A stretch of 64,000 bases of DNA, taken from assembly GCA_944324855.1 (NCBI GenBank), contig CALUXY010000006.1, positions 1 through 64,000 of the forward strand, in the 5' to 3' direction. The notes beneath the pieces are model-generated. The model was not told the origin of the DNA. It saw nothing but the letters and a program-made list of their open reading frames with translations, and made no database searches. This DNA is from Candidatus Gastranaerophilales bacterium (GTDB lineage: Bacteria; Cyanobacteriota; Vampirovibrionia; Gastranaerophilales; Gastranaerophilaceae). Numbering within the stretch: position 1 is the stretch's first letter; every line of letters begins with the position of its first letter. The translations under genes and the position numbers were made by a program. Positions 53,176-60,831 of the stretch are shown one piece after another.

Positions 53176-54526
53176 AGAACTAATACTTGAAACAATAAAT
53201 ATGATTAAACTCCATAATCTTGATATCCGAACCGTTACAATGGCGATATCTTTAAGAGATTGTATGGATAGAGATGTAAACAGAGTATGTGACCGTATCA
53301 GAAAAAAGATTATGTACCATGCGAAAGATTTAATCCGTTACGCAAACGAAATAGAAAACGATTACTCTATTCCGATTGTAAACAAGAGAATAGCAGTTAC
53401 ACCTATTTCAATTATCGGTGAATCCTGTGACAGCTATGATTACATAAAAATAGCCAAAACTCTGGATGAAGTTGCAAATGAGATTGGAGTAGATTTTATT
53501 GGCGGTTTTTCGGCTCTTGTAGAAAAAGGCTGTACTAGAGGGGATACAGCACTTATAGAATCAATACCTGAAGCATTGGCAAATACAAGTAAATTATGTT
53601 CATCGGTTAATGTTGCATCTTCAAAAGCCGGTATCAATATGGATGCAGTGTTACAGGTTTCAAAAATTATTAAAGATGCTGCTGCATTAACACGTGATAC
53701 AGACGGACTTGCCGCTGCAAAATTTGTTGTATTCTGTAATTCGGTTAATGATAACCCGTTTATGGCAGGTGCATACTGCGGTTACGGAGAACCGGAATGT
53801 GCGTTGAACGTTGGAGTCTCAGGGCCGGGAGTTGTAAGAGCGGCAATAGAGAGCCTGCCAAAAGATGCTAATTTCTCAACTCTTGCAAATACGATTAAAC
53901 AAACTGCATACAAAATAACTTCAACCGGTGAACTTGTCGGCAGACAGCTTGCAAAAAAATTAAATGTACCTTTCGGTGTAATAGATTTATCGCTTGCTCC
54001 GACACCTGCAGAAGGCGATAGCGTTGCAGGAATATTCCAGGCAATGGGATTAGAACATGCCGGAGCACACGGAACAACAGCAGCACTTGCAATGCTGAAT
54101 GATGCAGTGAAAAAAGGCGGTATTATGGCAAGTTCTTATGTAGGCGGATTATCAGGCGCATTTATTCCTGTATCAGAAGATGCCGGCATGATTGAATCTG
54201 CCTCAAAAGGTGTTTTAACATTTGATAAACTTGAAGCGATGACATCGGTTTGTTCTGTAGGTCTTGATATGATTGCAATTCCGGGGGACACTCCTTCAAC
54301 TACAATTGCAGGTATAATTGCAGATGAAATGGCGATAGGTATGATTAACAAAAAAACAACCGCTGTCAGAATTATTCCGGCAGTCGGGAAAAAAGTCGGT
54401 GACACAGTTGTCTATGGCGGACTCCTTGGCGAAGCTCCTGTTATGAAAGTTAATTCTCTTTCATCTGCAGATTTTGTAAACAGAGCAGGACGAATACCGG
54501 CACCGATTCACAGTCTAAATAACTAG
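53159..54526 (+). CDS. UPF0210 (PFL) family protein, DUF711
   Basis: About 455 residues starting [20 protein letters not shown] at 53159; an ATG 12 bp earlier is also in frame. The family motifs [38 protein letters not shown] and [18 protein letters not shown] are intact. UPF0210 proteins are related in fold to pyruvate-formate-lyase-like barrels, but no reaction is established. The gene overlaps the ZorB-like gene end by 17 bp. Confidence 0.85.
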   Translation: MKTFDKELILETINMIKLHNLDIRTVTMAISLRDCMDRDVNRVCDRIRKKIMYHAKDLIRYANEIENDYSIPIVNKRIAVTPISIIGESCDSYDYIKIAKTLDEVANEIGVDFIGGFSALVEKGCTRGDTALIESIPEALANTSKLCSSVNVASSKAGINMDAVLQVSKIIKDAAALTRDTDGLAAAKFVVFCNSVNDNPFMAGAYCGYGEPECALNVGVSGPGVVRAAIESLPKDANFSTLANTIKQTAYKITSTGELVGRQLAKKLNVPFGVIDLSLAPTPAEGDSVAGIFQAMGLEHAGAHGTTAALAMLNDAVKKGGIMASSYVGGLSGAFIPVSEDAGMIESASKGVLTFDKLEAMTSVCSVGLDMIAIPGDTPSTTIAGIIADEMAIGMINKKTTAVRIIPAVGKKVGDTVVYGGLLGEAPVMKVNSLSSADFVNRAGRIPAPIHSLNN

Positions 54527-54589
54527 AGGTTGAAAAGTGAAACACATGATTCTTAATATTCACTATTCACTCCTCACTAATCACTAATT

Positions 54590-55186
54590 ATGAACTATAT
54601 TTTTTATTTTTTAATAGTAATATCAATCATTGCAGGTGCCGTTAACGGTAAACTTCCTGATGTTGTTAATTCTATTCTGACGGGTGCAGAACTATCCGTA
54701 AAAGTTGCATTTTCGCTTATCGGGATTATGGCGTTCTGGCTTGGAATGATGAGAATTGCAGAAAAAGCCGGATTGGTAAAACTTATTGCAAAATTGATTA
54801 AACCAATAACAAAATGGTTGTTTAAAGATATTCCGTCTGATTCTCCGGCACTCGGGAATGTTGCTCTGAGTTTTTCTGCGAATGCCCTTGGACTTGCCAA
54901 TGCTGCAACACCTATCGGGTTAAAAGTAATGGAAGAATTGCAGGAAGAAAACAAAGACAAAGAATCTGCATCGGATGCGATGTGTGTATTTCTTGCAATG
55001 TGTACGGCAGGATTCCAGCTTGTTCCTGCAACAGTTATTGCAATATTGGTTGGTGCAGGTGCAAAAAATCCTACGGAAATTATTGCGCCTACTATGCTTG
55101 TAACAGCAATTGCGTTTCTTTCATCTATAATGATAGCAAAAATCCTCGGAAAATTATGGGTAAAACAGGAGGTCAAAAATGATTAA
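54590..55186 (+). CDS. SpmA-like nucleoside-recognition (GATE) domain protein
   Basis: A 198-residue membrane protein with five to six segments and the GATE-type motif, including NVALSFSANALGLANAATPIGLK and AMCTAGFQLVPATV. In spore formers SpmA affects spore-core dehydration; in other bacteria the pair may transport nucleosides or ions. No sporulation gene is here. The last 8 bp overlap the spmB-like gene. Confidence 0.8.
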   Translation: MNYIFYFLIVISIIAGAVNGKLPDVVNSILTGAELSVKVAFSLIGIMAFWLGMMRIAEKAGLVKLIAKLIKPITKWLFKDIPSDSPALGNVALSFSANALGLANAATPIGLKVMEELQEENKDKESASDAMCVFLAMCTAGFQLVPATVIAILVGAGAKNPTEIIAPTMLVTAIAFLSSIMIAKILGKLWVKQEVKND

Positions 55187-55715
55187 TTTGATATCCTTAT
55201 GGGCAATACCTGTTATACTCTTTGTAATACTTACAATGGGATTAATCAAAAAAGTTCCTATATACGAAGAATTTACCGAAGGTGCAAAAGACGGGTTTAA
55301 AGTTGCCGTAAATATTATCCCGTATCTTGTTGCGATAATTGTTGGTGTATCAATGCTCAGGGCATCAGGTGTAATAGATTCTCTGGCACAATTTATGTCA
55401 CCTTTATTACACAAATTTATGATACCCGTGGAAGCACTTCCTGTAATGATTGTTCGCTCATTATCCGGAGCTGCAACTCTCGGGTTGTTCTCTGACATAG
55501 CACATCATTTCGGACCCGACAGTTATGCAGCAAAACTATGCGCAGTAATAGTCGGAAGTTCCGAAACGACATTCTATGTGCTTGCAGTGTATTTTGGATC
55601 TGTAGGTATAAAGAAGGTTAGATATGCGATGTTAACAGGGATTATTGCTGATTTTATAGGAGTTGTTGCAGCAGTAGCGGTTTGTTCGCATTACTTTCTG
55701 CCCAGCATTGGGTAA
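55179..55715 (+). CDS. SpmB-like nucleoside-recognition domain protein
   Basis: A 178-residue membrane protein pairing with SpmA. Motifs are VPIYEEFTEGAKDGFKVAVN, VIVGSSETTFYVLAVYFGSVG and the segment PVMIVRSLSGAATLGLF. It forms the other half of the GATE pair. Its 3' end overlaps the convergent zinc-ribbon gene by 62 bp, a long convergent overlap. Confidence 0.82.
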   Translation: MINLISLWAIPVILFVILTMGLIKKVPIYEEFTEGAKDGFKVAVNIIPYLVAIIVGVSMLRASGVIDSLAQFMSPLLHKFMIPVEALPVMIVRSLSGAATLGLFSDIAHHFGPDSYAAKLCAVIVGSSETTFYVLAVYFGSVGIKKVRYAMLTGIIADFIGVVAAVAVCSHYFLPSIG

Positions 55716-56028
55716 ATTCTTTTACCGCTGAATCTTTCACAACTTTTTTTACTAATACAGCATAGTTTATATCAACAAAATTTATTTTTGGAAGCTTTTC
55801 TACAATATATTCATTGCCGCCGCAATTGTGGCAAAAGTTTGCTTCCGGCATGATTTCACCGTTTTTTATAATAGCTTTTTCTTTTATCCCGCAGCAGGCA
55901 CATCTTACAATATACCATTCGTTTTCAATTAATTCGCCGCAATCCGGACAATAACTGAATTCTGCCTGCGGAGATACATGCTCATGCTGGCACGTATGAC
56001 ATCTTCTGAACAAATCCATTAAAAACAT
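55654..56028 (-). CDS. Zinc-ribbon protein
   Basis: About 124 residues starting MFLMDLFRRCHTCQHEH, with GAGG 5 nt before the ATG at 56028. Three Cys pairs (CHTC, CPDC; CACC; CHNC) make two or three treble zinc sites in the first 80 residues, and the rest is helical. A nucleic-acid or protein adaptor role is likely. The 62-bp overlap with spmB raises the option that part of the C-terminus is not used, but the stop is well defined. Confidence 0.65.
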   Translation of the reverse strand: MFLMDLFRRCHTCQHEHVSPQAEFSYCPDCGELIENEWYIVRCACCGIKEKAIIKNGEIMPEANFCHNCGGNEYIVEKLPKINFVDINYAVLVKKVVKDSAVKEFTQCWAESNANKPLLLQQLL

Positions 56029-56142
56029 ATACACCTCAATTCTACATAAATGTTTTAATGATGTTTTTTTAAAAGTCAACAGGGGTAAATAAATTTTTAT
56101 GAATATTAAATATTGAGGAAAATATACCGGTTTAGAAGCCTG

Positions 56143-56376
56143 CTATTTATTCAGTCCTATCTCATCTTCTATTTGATTAAATTTATTTTTAGTTGTAATA
56201 ACATATTCATTAAAAATTTCTAAAAAACATGATAATGCTAATTTGTAATCATCCCACAATCCATTTTCATGTGAACGATAGATGAAATCTATCAGGTGGC
56301 GGACATTAAACATTCTGCCGGAATAGCTGTTTAATTCTTCTTTTAATTCATTATCTAAATAAATTTTTTCTGTCAT
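56143..56376 (-). CDS. Small two-helix partner protein, module copy 3
   Basis: A 77-residue helical protein, the longest of the three. Helix one has VRHLIDFIYRSHENG, the acidic loop GLWDDYK follows, and helix two is LALSCFLEIFNEYV. By eye it aligns with those at 13444 and 14768 on the loop and hydrophobic pattern. AGAGGAA precedes the ATG by 7 nt. It is divergent from the HTH-like gene at 56499 across 122 bp. Confidence 0.6.
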   Translation of the reverse strand: MTEKIYLDNELKEELNSYSGRMFNVRHLIDFIYRSHENGLWDDYKLALSCFLEIFNEYVITTKNKFNQIEDEIGLNK

Positions 56377-56396
56377 AAAATGTTCCTCTTAATTAA

Positions 56397-56490
56397 TATA
56401 GTAATTATTTGCTAATTATAGAATAAAAATACTATAAATGTCAATATTTTACTCGTAAATATATTCTATTATTAGAAGATATACTATAAT
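56397..56490. promoter_or_regulatory. Operators between the module 3 genes
   Basis: TATAGTA (56397-56403) and TACTATA (56430-56436) form a perfect inverted repeat. A further TACTATA lies at 56482-56488 and overlaps the rightward -10 TATAAT (56485-56490), which is 8 nt before the ATG. The sites differ from those of modules 1 and 2, as expected of paralogues with separate specificity. Confidence 0.5.
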
Positions 56491-56498
56491 TCTAGATT

Positions 56499-56708
56499 AT
56501 GAACGCTATAAATGAAGTAAAAATGTTAGCTGCTAAAAAAGGTATTACTCTAACAAGTATTGCAAAATATTTGTCAGAAAACAGTGATAAAAAATATACA
56601 TTAGATGGACTATCAAAAAAATTAAGGGCTGGTACAATAAAATACTCTGAAATGAAACTTATAGCAGAAGCGCTGGGTTGTGAATTAATATTTAAAGAAA
56701 AAGAGTAA
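56499..56708 (+). CDS. Small HTH-like protein, module copy 3
   Basis: A 69-residue basic protein closest to copy 1: LTSIAKYLSENSDKKYTLDGLSKKLRAGTIKYSEMKLIAEALG with the final LIFKEKE. The turn and recognition-helix positions (LTSIAKYLS and LDGLSKKLR) match. It follows a TATAAT by 8 nt without a ribosome site, so it is probably leaderless. It shares the 122-bp gap with the partner gene. Confidence 0.65.
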   Translation: MNAINEVKMLAAKKGITLTSIAKYLSENSDKKYTLDGLSKKLRAGTIKYSEMKLIAEALGCELIFKEKE

Positions 56709-57049
56709 TATTTCTTATTTGAAATATCTATTGATTTTTCTAAAAAGTCGCTTATAATATGTGTATAGGGAAAAGACCTAAAGAGATCCCATCTCTTTAA
56801 GTCTTTCTAACTCCCTATTTAAGTAAAACAAGTGCTATGATTATCAACAAGATAAGCCATAGCGCTTTTTTGTTATACAGAATTTCACTTTTTCTCACCA
56901 CCTTTCCGCTTTAGTCCTCTTAACAAGTCTGTGTCGGGGGTGGTAAACGGGAGCTTACCCTGCAAATATTCTAACATGGATTTTTCAGACAAAATTATGG
57001 ACAACTATTTTGTGGTGCTATAATAATATTAAATAAAGGAGTGAAGATT
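56709..57049. other. Gene-poor stretch with a structured RNA and promoter
   Basis: A 341-bp stretch. It holds the promoter and RNA at 56731-56872. It then holds a leftward 30-codon frame (56977-56885, MLEYLQGKLPFTTPDTDLLR and a basic end), which is too short to accept. Last is the promoter of the dCMP deaminase gene (TATAAT 57019-57024). The hairpin at 56830-56872 could stop transcription from both sides. Confidence 0.5.
56765..56872 (+). ncRNA. Structured small RNA of unknown function
   Basis: Promoter TTGATT (56731-56736), 16 bp, TATAAT (56753-56758). The RNA forms ATAGGGA/TCCCTAT (56765-56771 with 56812-56818), AAAGAC/GTCTTT (56772-56777 with 56801-56806) and AAAGAGAT/ATCTCTTT (56780-56787 with 56791-56798) with a CCC loop and a CTAAC bulge on the 3' side. 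After an A-rich linker a 10-bp hairpin ends in TTTTTT (56830-56872). No convincing coding frame is inside; a 25-codon frame from 56836 begins within the terminator. It matches the geometry of the transcript at 29253. Confidence 0.6.
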
Positions 57050-57508
57050 ATGGGAATTAAGCCTTGGGCAGAGTATTTTATGGATTTGGCAAAAACTTGT
57101 TCAACACGTTCTAATTGTATCAGAGCGCATGTCGGTGCTGTTATTGTCGGTCAGGATAAAAAAATTAAAGCAACAGGATACAATGGTACGCCATCCGGAG
57201 TTGAATCGTGCTACGAAAGAGGCGAATGTTTCAGAATCAAACATAAAATCCCGTCCGGCACAAGATATGAAACCTGCCGTTCTATCCATGCCGAACAAAA
57301 CGCAATTATTCAAGCCGGCCAGGATAGATGTATGGGTGCATCTATGTATATTTACGGACATAATTTTATCTGTATTTTATGCAAAAGGTTCATAGTTCAA
57401 TCAGGAATAAAAGAAGTCTTTTTGAGAAAAGATGATAATTCTGAAATAATCAGAGTAACAGTTGAAGATATAAAAAGAGAACTTGATGAACAAACACAGT
57501 TGGTTTAA
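57050..57508 (+). CDS. dCMP/cytidine deaminase family protein
   Basis: About 152 residues from the ATG at 57050, 8 nt after AAAGGAG. The zinc site is HAEQNAI (catalytic His and Glu) with two Cys in FICILCKRF, where the usual PCxxC has no proline. The N-terminal SNCIRAHVGAVIV and GYNGTPSG motifs match dCMP deaminase (ComEB). It feeds dUMP to thymidylate synthesis. Its end abuts the convergent CHAP gene. Confidence 0.85.
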   Translation: MGIKPWAEYFMDLAKTCSTRSNCIRAHVGAVIVGQDKKIKATGYNGTPSGVESCYERGECFRIKHKIPSGTRYETCRSIHAEQNAIIQAGQDRCMGASMYIYGHNFICILCKRFIVQSGIKEVFLRKDDNSEIIRVTVEDIKRELDEQTQLV

Positions 57509-58453
57509 TTATTTAACCAGTTTTTGTGTGTCAATATATCCGCTGTAACCGAATGCTGCAAGGTCTTTTGCTGTATAAGTTTTTCGTATTAGACCGTCGC
57601 GGCGGTTGATTTCTTTAAATTCTCCGATATTTTGGTTTCCGTTAATTCCTTCATGAGCAAGTGATACCATTTCTCGTTCGGATACATCTGTTTTATATTC
57701 ATTTGCATTACCTTCAATAACGGTTATCGTACCATCTGGATTTACGGATTCCAAAATCCCGATGTGGCTGGCTTTTTCTTCTGTTACTTGATTATTAGGA
57801 AGAATTGCTACAAACGGTGATTTCCAGATGATCAGATCACCTTCGTGCATATTTTTAATTTGTTCTTTTATTTGAGTTTCTCTTGAATTGCGTTCTACAA
57901 TAAAATTAGAAGGATTAATGTCTTCTGTATGTATTGGGTTATATATATTATTTTGATTTCCCCAATCAATAAATTCCTGAACAGCTTTTTTGTGTTTGCC
58001 AATATTCATGCCGGCTTCTTTTGCAATATGGCTTACTGCATGAGCGCACCATTGATGGTCCGAAGTTCCGTATCTCCCTATAAGATGCATTTGTGTATTA
58101 TTACGTTCCTTAGCTGGTAATTTGTTGTATTCTTCAGGTGTAACTTCTTGTATTCCGAGATGTTTTTGTGCAACATCAAGCAGGTGAGTTCTATGTTCTT
58201 GTTTATACAATAAAGATTCTGTTTTTTTGCCGAATGGTTTTTGGATATTTCCGACTTTCGGGATAATTATTTTTTCTTTCTTAGGTAAAAAAGGAGTTAA
58301 ACTAAATTCTTCAAAAGGGGATTTTAAACTTAATTTAAAGTAGCCATCGAATAAAGGATTTTCATACTTTGCAGAGTCTGAATAATGATTCCCTCTTTTT
58401 TTGTATTTTGAATCTTGATTGTATGTTGTTATATCGTAATTAAAAAAACTCAT
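57509..58453 (-). CDS. CHAP-domain cell-wall hydrolase-like protein
   Basis: About 314 residues from the ATG at 58453, after AGGGG. The first 90 residues are unstructured and polar. The CHAP domain follows with nucleophile C136 (DHQWCAHAV), H230 (KASHIGIL) and E247 (VIEGN), the expected Cys-His-Glu triad. It probably cleaves peptidoglycan peptides. No signal peptide is visible, so it is either cytosolic until released or exported by another route. Confidence 0.75.
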   Translation of the reverse strand: MSFFNYDITTYNQDSKYKKRGNHYSDSAKYENPLFDGYFKLSLKSPFEEFSLTPFLPKKEKIIIPKVGNIQKPFGKKTESLLYKQEHRTHLLDVAQKHLGIQEVTPEEYNKLPAKERNNTQMHLIGRYGTSDHQWCAHAVSHIAKEAGMNIGKHKKAVQEFIDWGNQNNIYNPIHTEDINPSNFIVERNSRETQIKEQIKNMHEGDLIIWKSPFVAILPNNQVTEEKASHIGILESVNPDGTITVIEGNANEYKTDVSEREMVSLAHEGINGNQNIGEFKEINRRDGLIRKTYTAKDLAAFGYSGYIDTQKLVK

Positions 58454-58585
58454 AATAATCCCCTGTATTAATATAAAGTGTTTTTTAAGCAAAAAATTGA
58501 CTGTATTTTAATAAAAATTTAAAAACCTTTAATAAACCGGTAAATATGTTAAATTATTTTTATATTTGCAAAGTATCATGTTAAT

Positions 58586-58810
58586 ATGAATGATTTTTTT
58601 GATAAATTTACACAAAGAGAACGTGAAGTATTAGACTTACTGGTTGAAGGGTATTCTAATCCTGAAATAGCCGAAATGCTTAATATTACTATACACACTG
58701 TAAAGGCTCATATTTCTTCTATGTATGTAAAAGCAGGAATTTATTCAAGAGTCAGGCTGGCTGTAAGAGCTTGCCGGGAAAAAATGACTAATAAAATTAT
58801 AATTAAATAA
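58586..58810 (+). CDS. Stand-alone LuxR-type HTH protein
   Basis: A 74-residue protein consisting of little more than a LuxR-type HTH: FTQREREVLDLLVEGYSNPEIAEML and HTVKAHISSMYVKA. There is no receiver domain, so it acts as a small regulator by itself or through dimers (GerE-like). It lies 45 bp upstream of rnpA and may be co-transcribed. No ribosome site is obvious before the ATG. Confidence 0.8.
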   Translation: MNDFFDKFTQREREVLDLLVEGYSNPEIAEMLNITIHTVKAHISSMYVKAGIYSRVRLAVRACREKMTNKIIIK

Positions 58811-58855
58811 TATTTTACCTGACTTGCCCTCTTTACTATGTGATATAATAATCTT

Positions 58856-59203
58856 ATGCTGCCAAAACAATTCAGACTGAAAAATAAATCAGCATTTAAT
58901 GCCACATACCGTGTAAAGAATTCATTTTATAAAAGCGGTATTATAATGTTTGCGGGCAAAATAGCAAATACTAAGATTAATACCAAGATAGGATTTGTTG
59001 TAAGCAAAAAAACTCATAAACGTTCTGTTAAACGTAACAGGCTGAAACGGCTTATGCGGGAAAGCGTTCGTTTGATAATTAAAAATGGGTTTGATTTTCA
59101 TAACAGACAATCCATAATTTTTGTCGGTAAATCTCAGGCTCTCGGCAAGTCATTTGACGAAATAGATAATGCCATTAAATTATTATTAAAGGAGCTTGAC
59201 TAA
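58856..59203 (+). CDS. rnpA: Ribonuclease P protein component
   Basis: A 115-residue RnpA. Its N-terminal LPKQFRLKNKSAFNATY is typical, and the RNR signature is KRSVKRNRLKRLMRESVRL. It pairs with the P RNA to trim tRNA 5' ends. TATAAT (58844-58849) lies 6 nt before the ATG, so its own promoter would give leaderless mRNA. The usual upstream neighbour rpmH is absent; a LuxR-type HTH gene is there instead. The next gene overlaps its last base. Confidence 0.93.
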   Translation: MLPKQFRLKNKSAFNATYRVKNSFYKSGIIMFAGKIANTKINTKIGFVVSKKTHKRSVKRNRLKRLMRESVRLIIKNGFDFHNRQSIIFVGKSQALGKSFDEIDNAIKLLLKELD

Positions 59204-59796
59204 TGCCTATGATAGATAGGGCAACACCGCCCAATGTAAGAGTAAATGATGAAACAAAGCTTTATCCTAGATATCCTTCAGGACTTTTAGAAAACCAAAG
59301 TACACTGTATAGATACGGTTATTCAGATTGTAAACACCCGATATTAAGAATACCGGATTACATAAGCGATTATAACGGCAAGTACTTAAAACCCGGTTTA
59401 TATGAACTTGCGCTCAGTGATGATAAGGAATTTTTATTGTTTATTCAATCAGGCGAGCTTATGGCTGTAATCCCTGTATTCAAATTGGCAGAGAATCAGG
59501 CGGAAGTTGAAAAATATAAAAAAGAACGTGATATGAATACGGGAAAAATCAAGTATAAACCTGAGCGTACAAGATTTCAGGAACGCTTGCATAAGGCTTT
59601 GCAGCGAAAATATGCAGAAGATGCAATTACTCCTGAACCTGAAGAATATGTTTACCAAAATGCAACTATTGAATACATGCCGGAAGCGGGCTATTATCTT
59701 GTAACGTATGAAAACGGAATGTATCGTGCCTGGGGAGCAATCAAGACCCGTTCAGGATTTGGAAAAAATCCGCCTCAGTTAAGAGGGAAAAACTAG
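59203..59796 (+). CDS. Hypothetical 197-residue protein linked to rnpA
   Basis: Unrecognised. It is tied to rnpA by a one-base overlap of stop and start. It starts MPMIDRATPPNVRVNDETKL, has a beta-rich first half (LPRYPSG-type, YELALSDDKEFLLFIQSGELMAVIPV), a basic helix (GKIKYKPERTRFQERLHKALQR), and a YLVTYENGMYRAWG segment near the end. No signal peptide or membrane segment. The last 20 bp (AGTTAAGAGGGAAAAACTAG, 59777-59796), including the stop codon, recur at 60085-60104. Confidence 0.6.
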   Translation: MPMIDRATPPNVRVNDETKLYPRYPSGLLENQSTLYRYGYSDCKHPILRIPDYISDYNGKYLKPGLYELALSDDKEFLLFIQSGELMAVIPVFKLAENQAEVEKYKKERDMNTGKIKYKPERTRFQERLHKALQRKYAEDAITPEPEEYVYQNATIEYMPEAGYYLVTYENGMYRAWGAIKTRSGFGKNPPQLRGKN

Positions 59797-60198
59797 AATA
59801 AGGGGTTAGAATTGTGTTGCTACTACTTTTGTGAATTGGGGGCAAATGAATTAGCTCTATTCCTTTCCCGACTTGGGGAAGGCTGGGATGGGCTCAGGAA
59901 TTATTTTTGTTAATCTCCTTCCCTGTTTAGGGAAGGCTGGGATGGGTATTGGTCATATAAATATTAATCAGCACCCACCTCTTATCCTCCCTCAAAAGGG
60001 AGGAAGATTGTCATAATTTGTTTCTTAAACATCGCCAGCCAAGCAGCGACCCTGCCTGGAAGACCCGCCGGAGGCAAGAAGAAAAGTTAAGAGGGAAAAA
60101 CTAGCCGGATGGCTAGTATCCATGCCGGTACTCCGGCATAATGTTTCTTCTATATTTCAGATTAAATTAATAATGACCCCAAAAATAGGAGAAATATT
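59797..60198. repeat. Insertion-like block between a gene end and its duplicate
   Basis: A 402-bp stretch without a gene. The 20-bp end of the preceding gene recurs at 60085-60104, bounding a ~290-bp block. Inside are two hairpin repeats (59861-59892 and 59915-59946), each of the form CCTTCCC...GGGAAGG then CTGGGATGGG, and an opposed hairpin CCTCCCT-caaa-AGGGAGG (around 59987-60003). Two more hairpins, TAGCC/GGCTA and ATGCCGG/CCGGCAT, lie between 60103 and 60142. A related copy of the first hairpin is at 62921. Confidence 0.6.
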
Positions 60199-60768
60199 AT
60201 GAATTATAAAAATATAGAACTTGAAGGAATTGATGCAAACGGTAATCTTACAAAGACAAAACTTGCAGATTTAAAAGGTAAAAATATTATTTTGTATTTT
60301 TACCCTCAGGATGAAACTCCGATATGTACCAAAGAGGCTCGCAATTTTAGGGATGCATTGAAGAGATTGCCGGAAGATACAGTAGTTATCGGTGTAAGCC
60401 CTGATAATATAGAATCTCACAAAGAATTTTTTGAAAAACATAATTTAAACTTTGAGATACTTTCGGATACGGAGCAAAAACTTGCAAAAGCGTTCAAAAA
60501 TGTTACGGAAACAGTAGACGATAAAATGGATACTCTGAAAGAAAATATCAAAGATAAGTTTGAAGACGTAAAAGATATTATTCAGGATAAAAAAGTGGAA
60601 ATGAAAAAACGTCACGAAATGAAGCAGGAAAAAGAAATAGAAAACAGACCGGTTACAATGCGTTCAACATTTATTATCGGTAAAGACGGAAAACTTTTAA
60701 AAGAAATGCGTAATATTGATATTCAAGGACATGTTGAAGAAATTATCGACTATGTGCAGACATTATAA
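60199..60768 (+). CDS. Peroxiredoxin of the Bcp/PrxQ type with a helical insert
   Basis: A 189-residue thiol peroxidase that reduces peroxides with thioredoxin-type donors. The peroxidatic site is TPICTKEARNFRD with C43. The usual second Cys five residues later is replaced (R48), so a one-Cys or other mechanism is needed. A charged helical insert occupies about 102-150, between AKAFKN and RSTFIIGKDG, roughly 45 residues beyond the family length of ~150. AGGAGA precedes the ATG; a terminator follows. Confidence 0.82.
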   Translation: MNYKNIELEGIDANGNLTKTKLADLKGKNIILYFYPQDETPICTKEARNFRDALKRLPEDTVVIGVSPDNIESHKEFFEKHNLNFEILSDTEQKLAKAFKNVTETVDDKMDTLKENIKDKFEDVKDIIQDKKVEMKKRHEMKQEKEIENRPVTMRSTFIIGKDGKLLKEMRNIDIQGHVEEIIDYVQTL

Positions 60769-60777
60769 ATAATACTT

Positions 60778-60808
60778 AAGGAGTCGTTACATGATGACTC
60801 CTTTTTTA
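60778..60808 (+). terminator. Terminator of the peroxiredoxin gene
   Basis: AAGGAGTC and GACTCCTT pair (8 bp) around a 10-nt loop with T run, 10 bp past the stop. Confidence 0.8.
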
Positions 60809-60831
60809 TATGTTTATAGTATCCTGTCTGT

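Noticed and set aside
54604-55176. Leftward 190-codon frame opposite the spmA-like gene
   Set aside because: It mirrors a well-recognised membrane protein gene, has no ribosome site or promoter and no recognisable motif; it arises from the codon pattern of the real gene.
54590-55715. Reading SpmA/SpmB as evidence for sporulation
   Set aside because: The GATE-domain pair is widespread in non-sporulating bacteria, and no sporulation gene is in the window, which otherwise looks Gram-negative.
56836-56913. Rightward 25-codon hydrophobic frame after the small RNA hairpin
   Set aside because: Its ATG sits inside the terminator stem and no ribosome site is present, so translation is unlikely, although it parallels the peptide at 29327.
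56885-56977. Leftward 30-codon frame (MLEYLQGKLPFTTPDTDLLR and a basic end)
   Set aside because: The composition looks protein-like, but there is no ribosome site and it is too short to accept; it might be a gene remnant or a peptide facing the small RNA.
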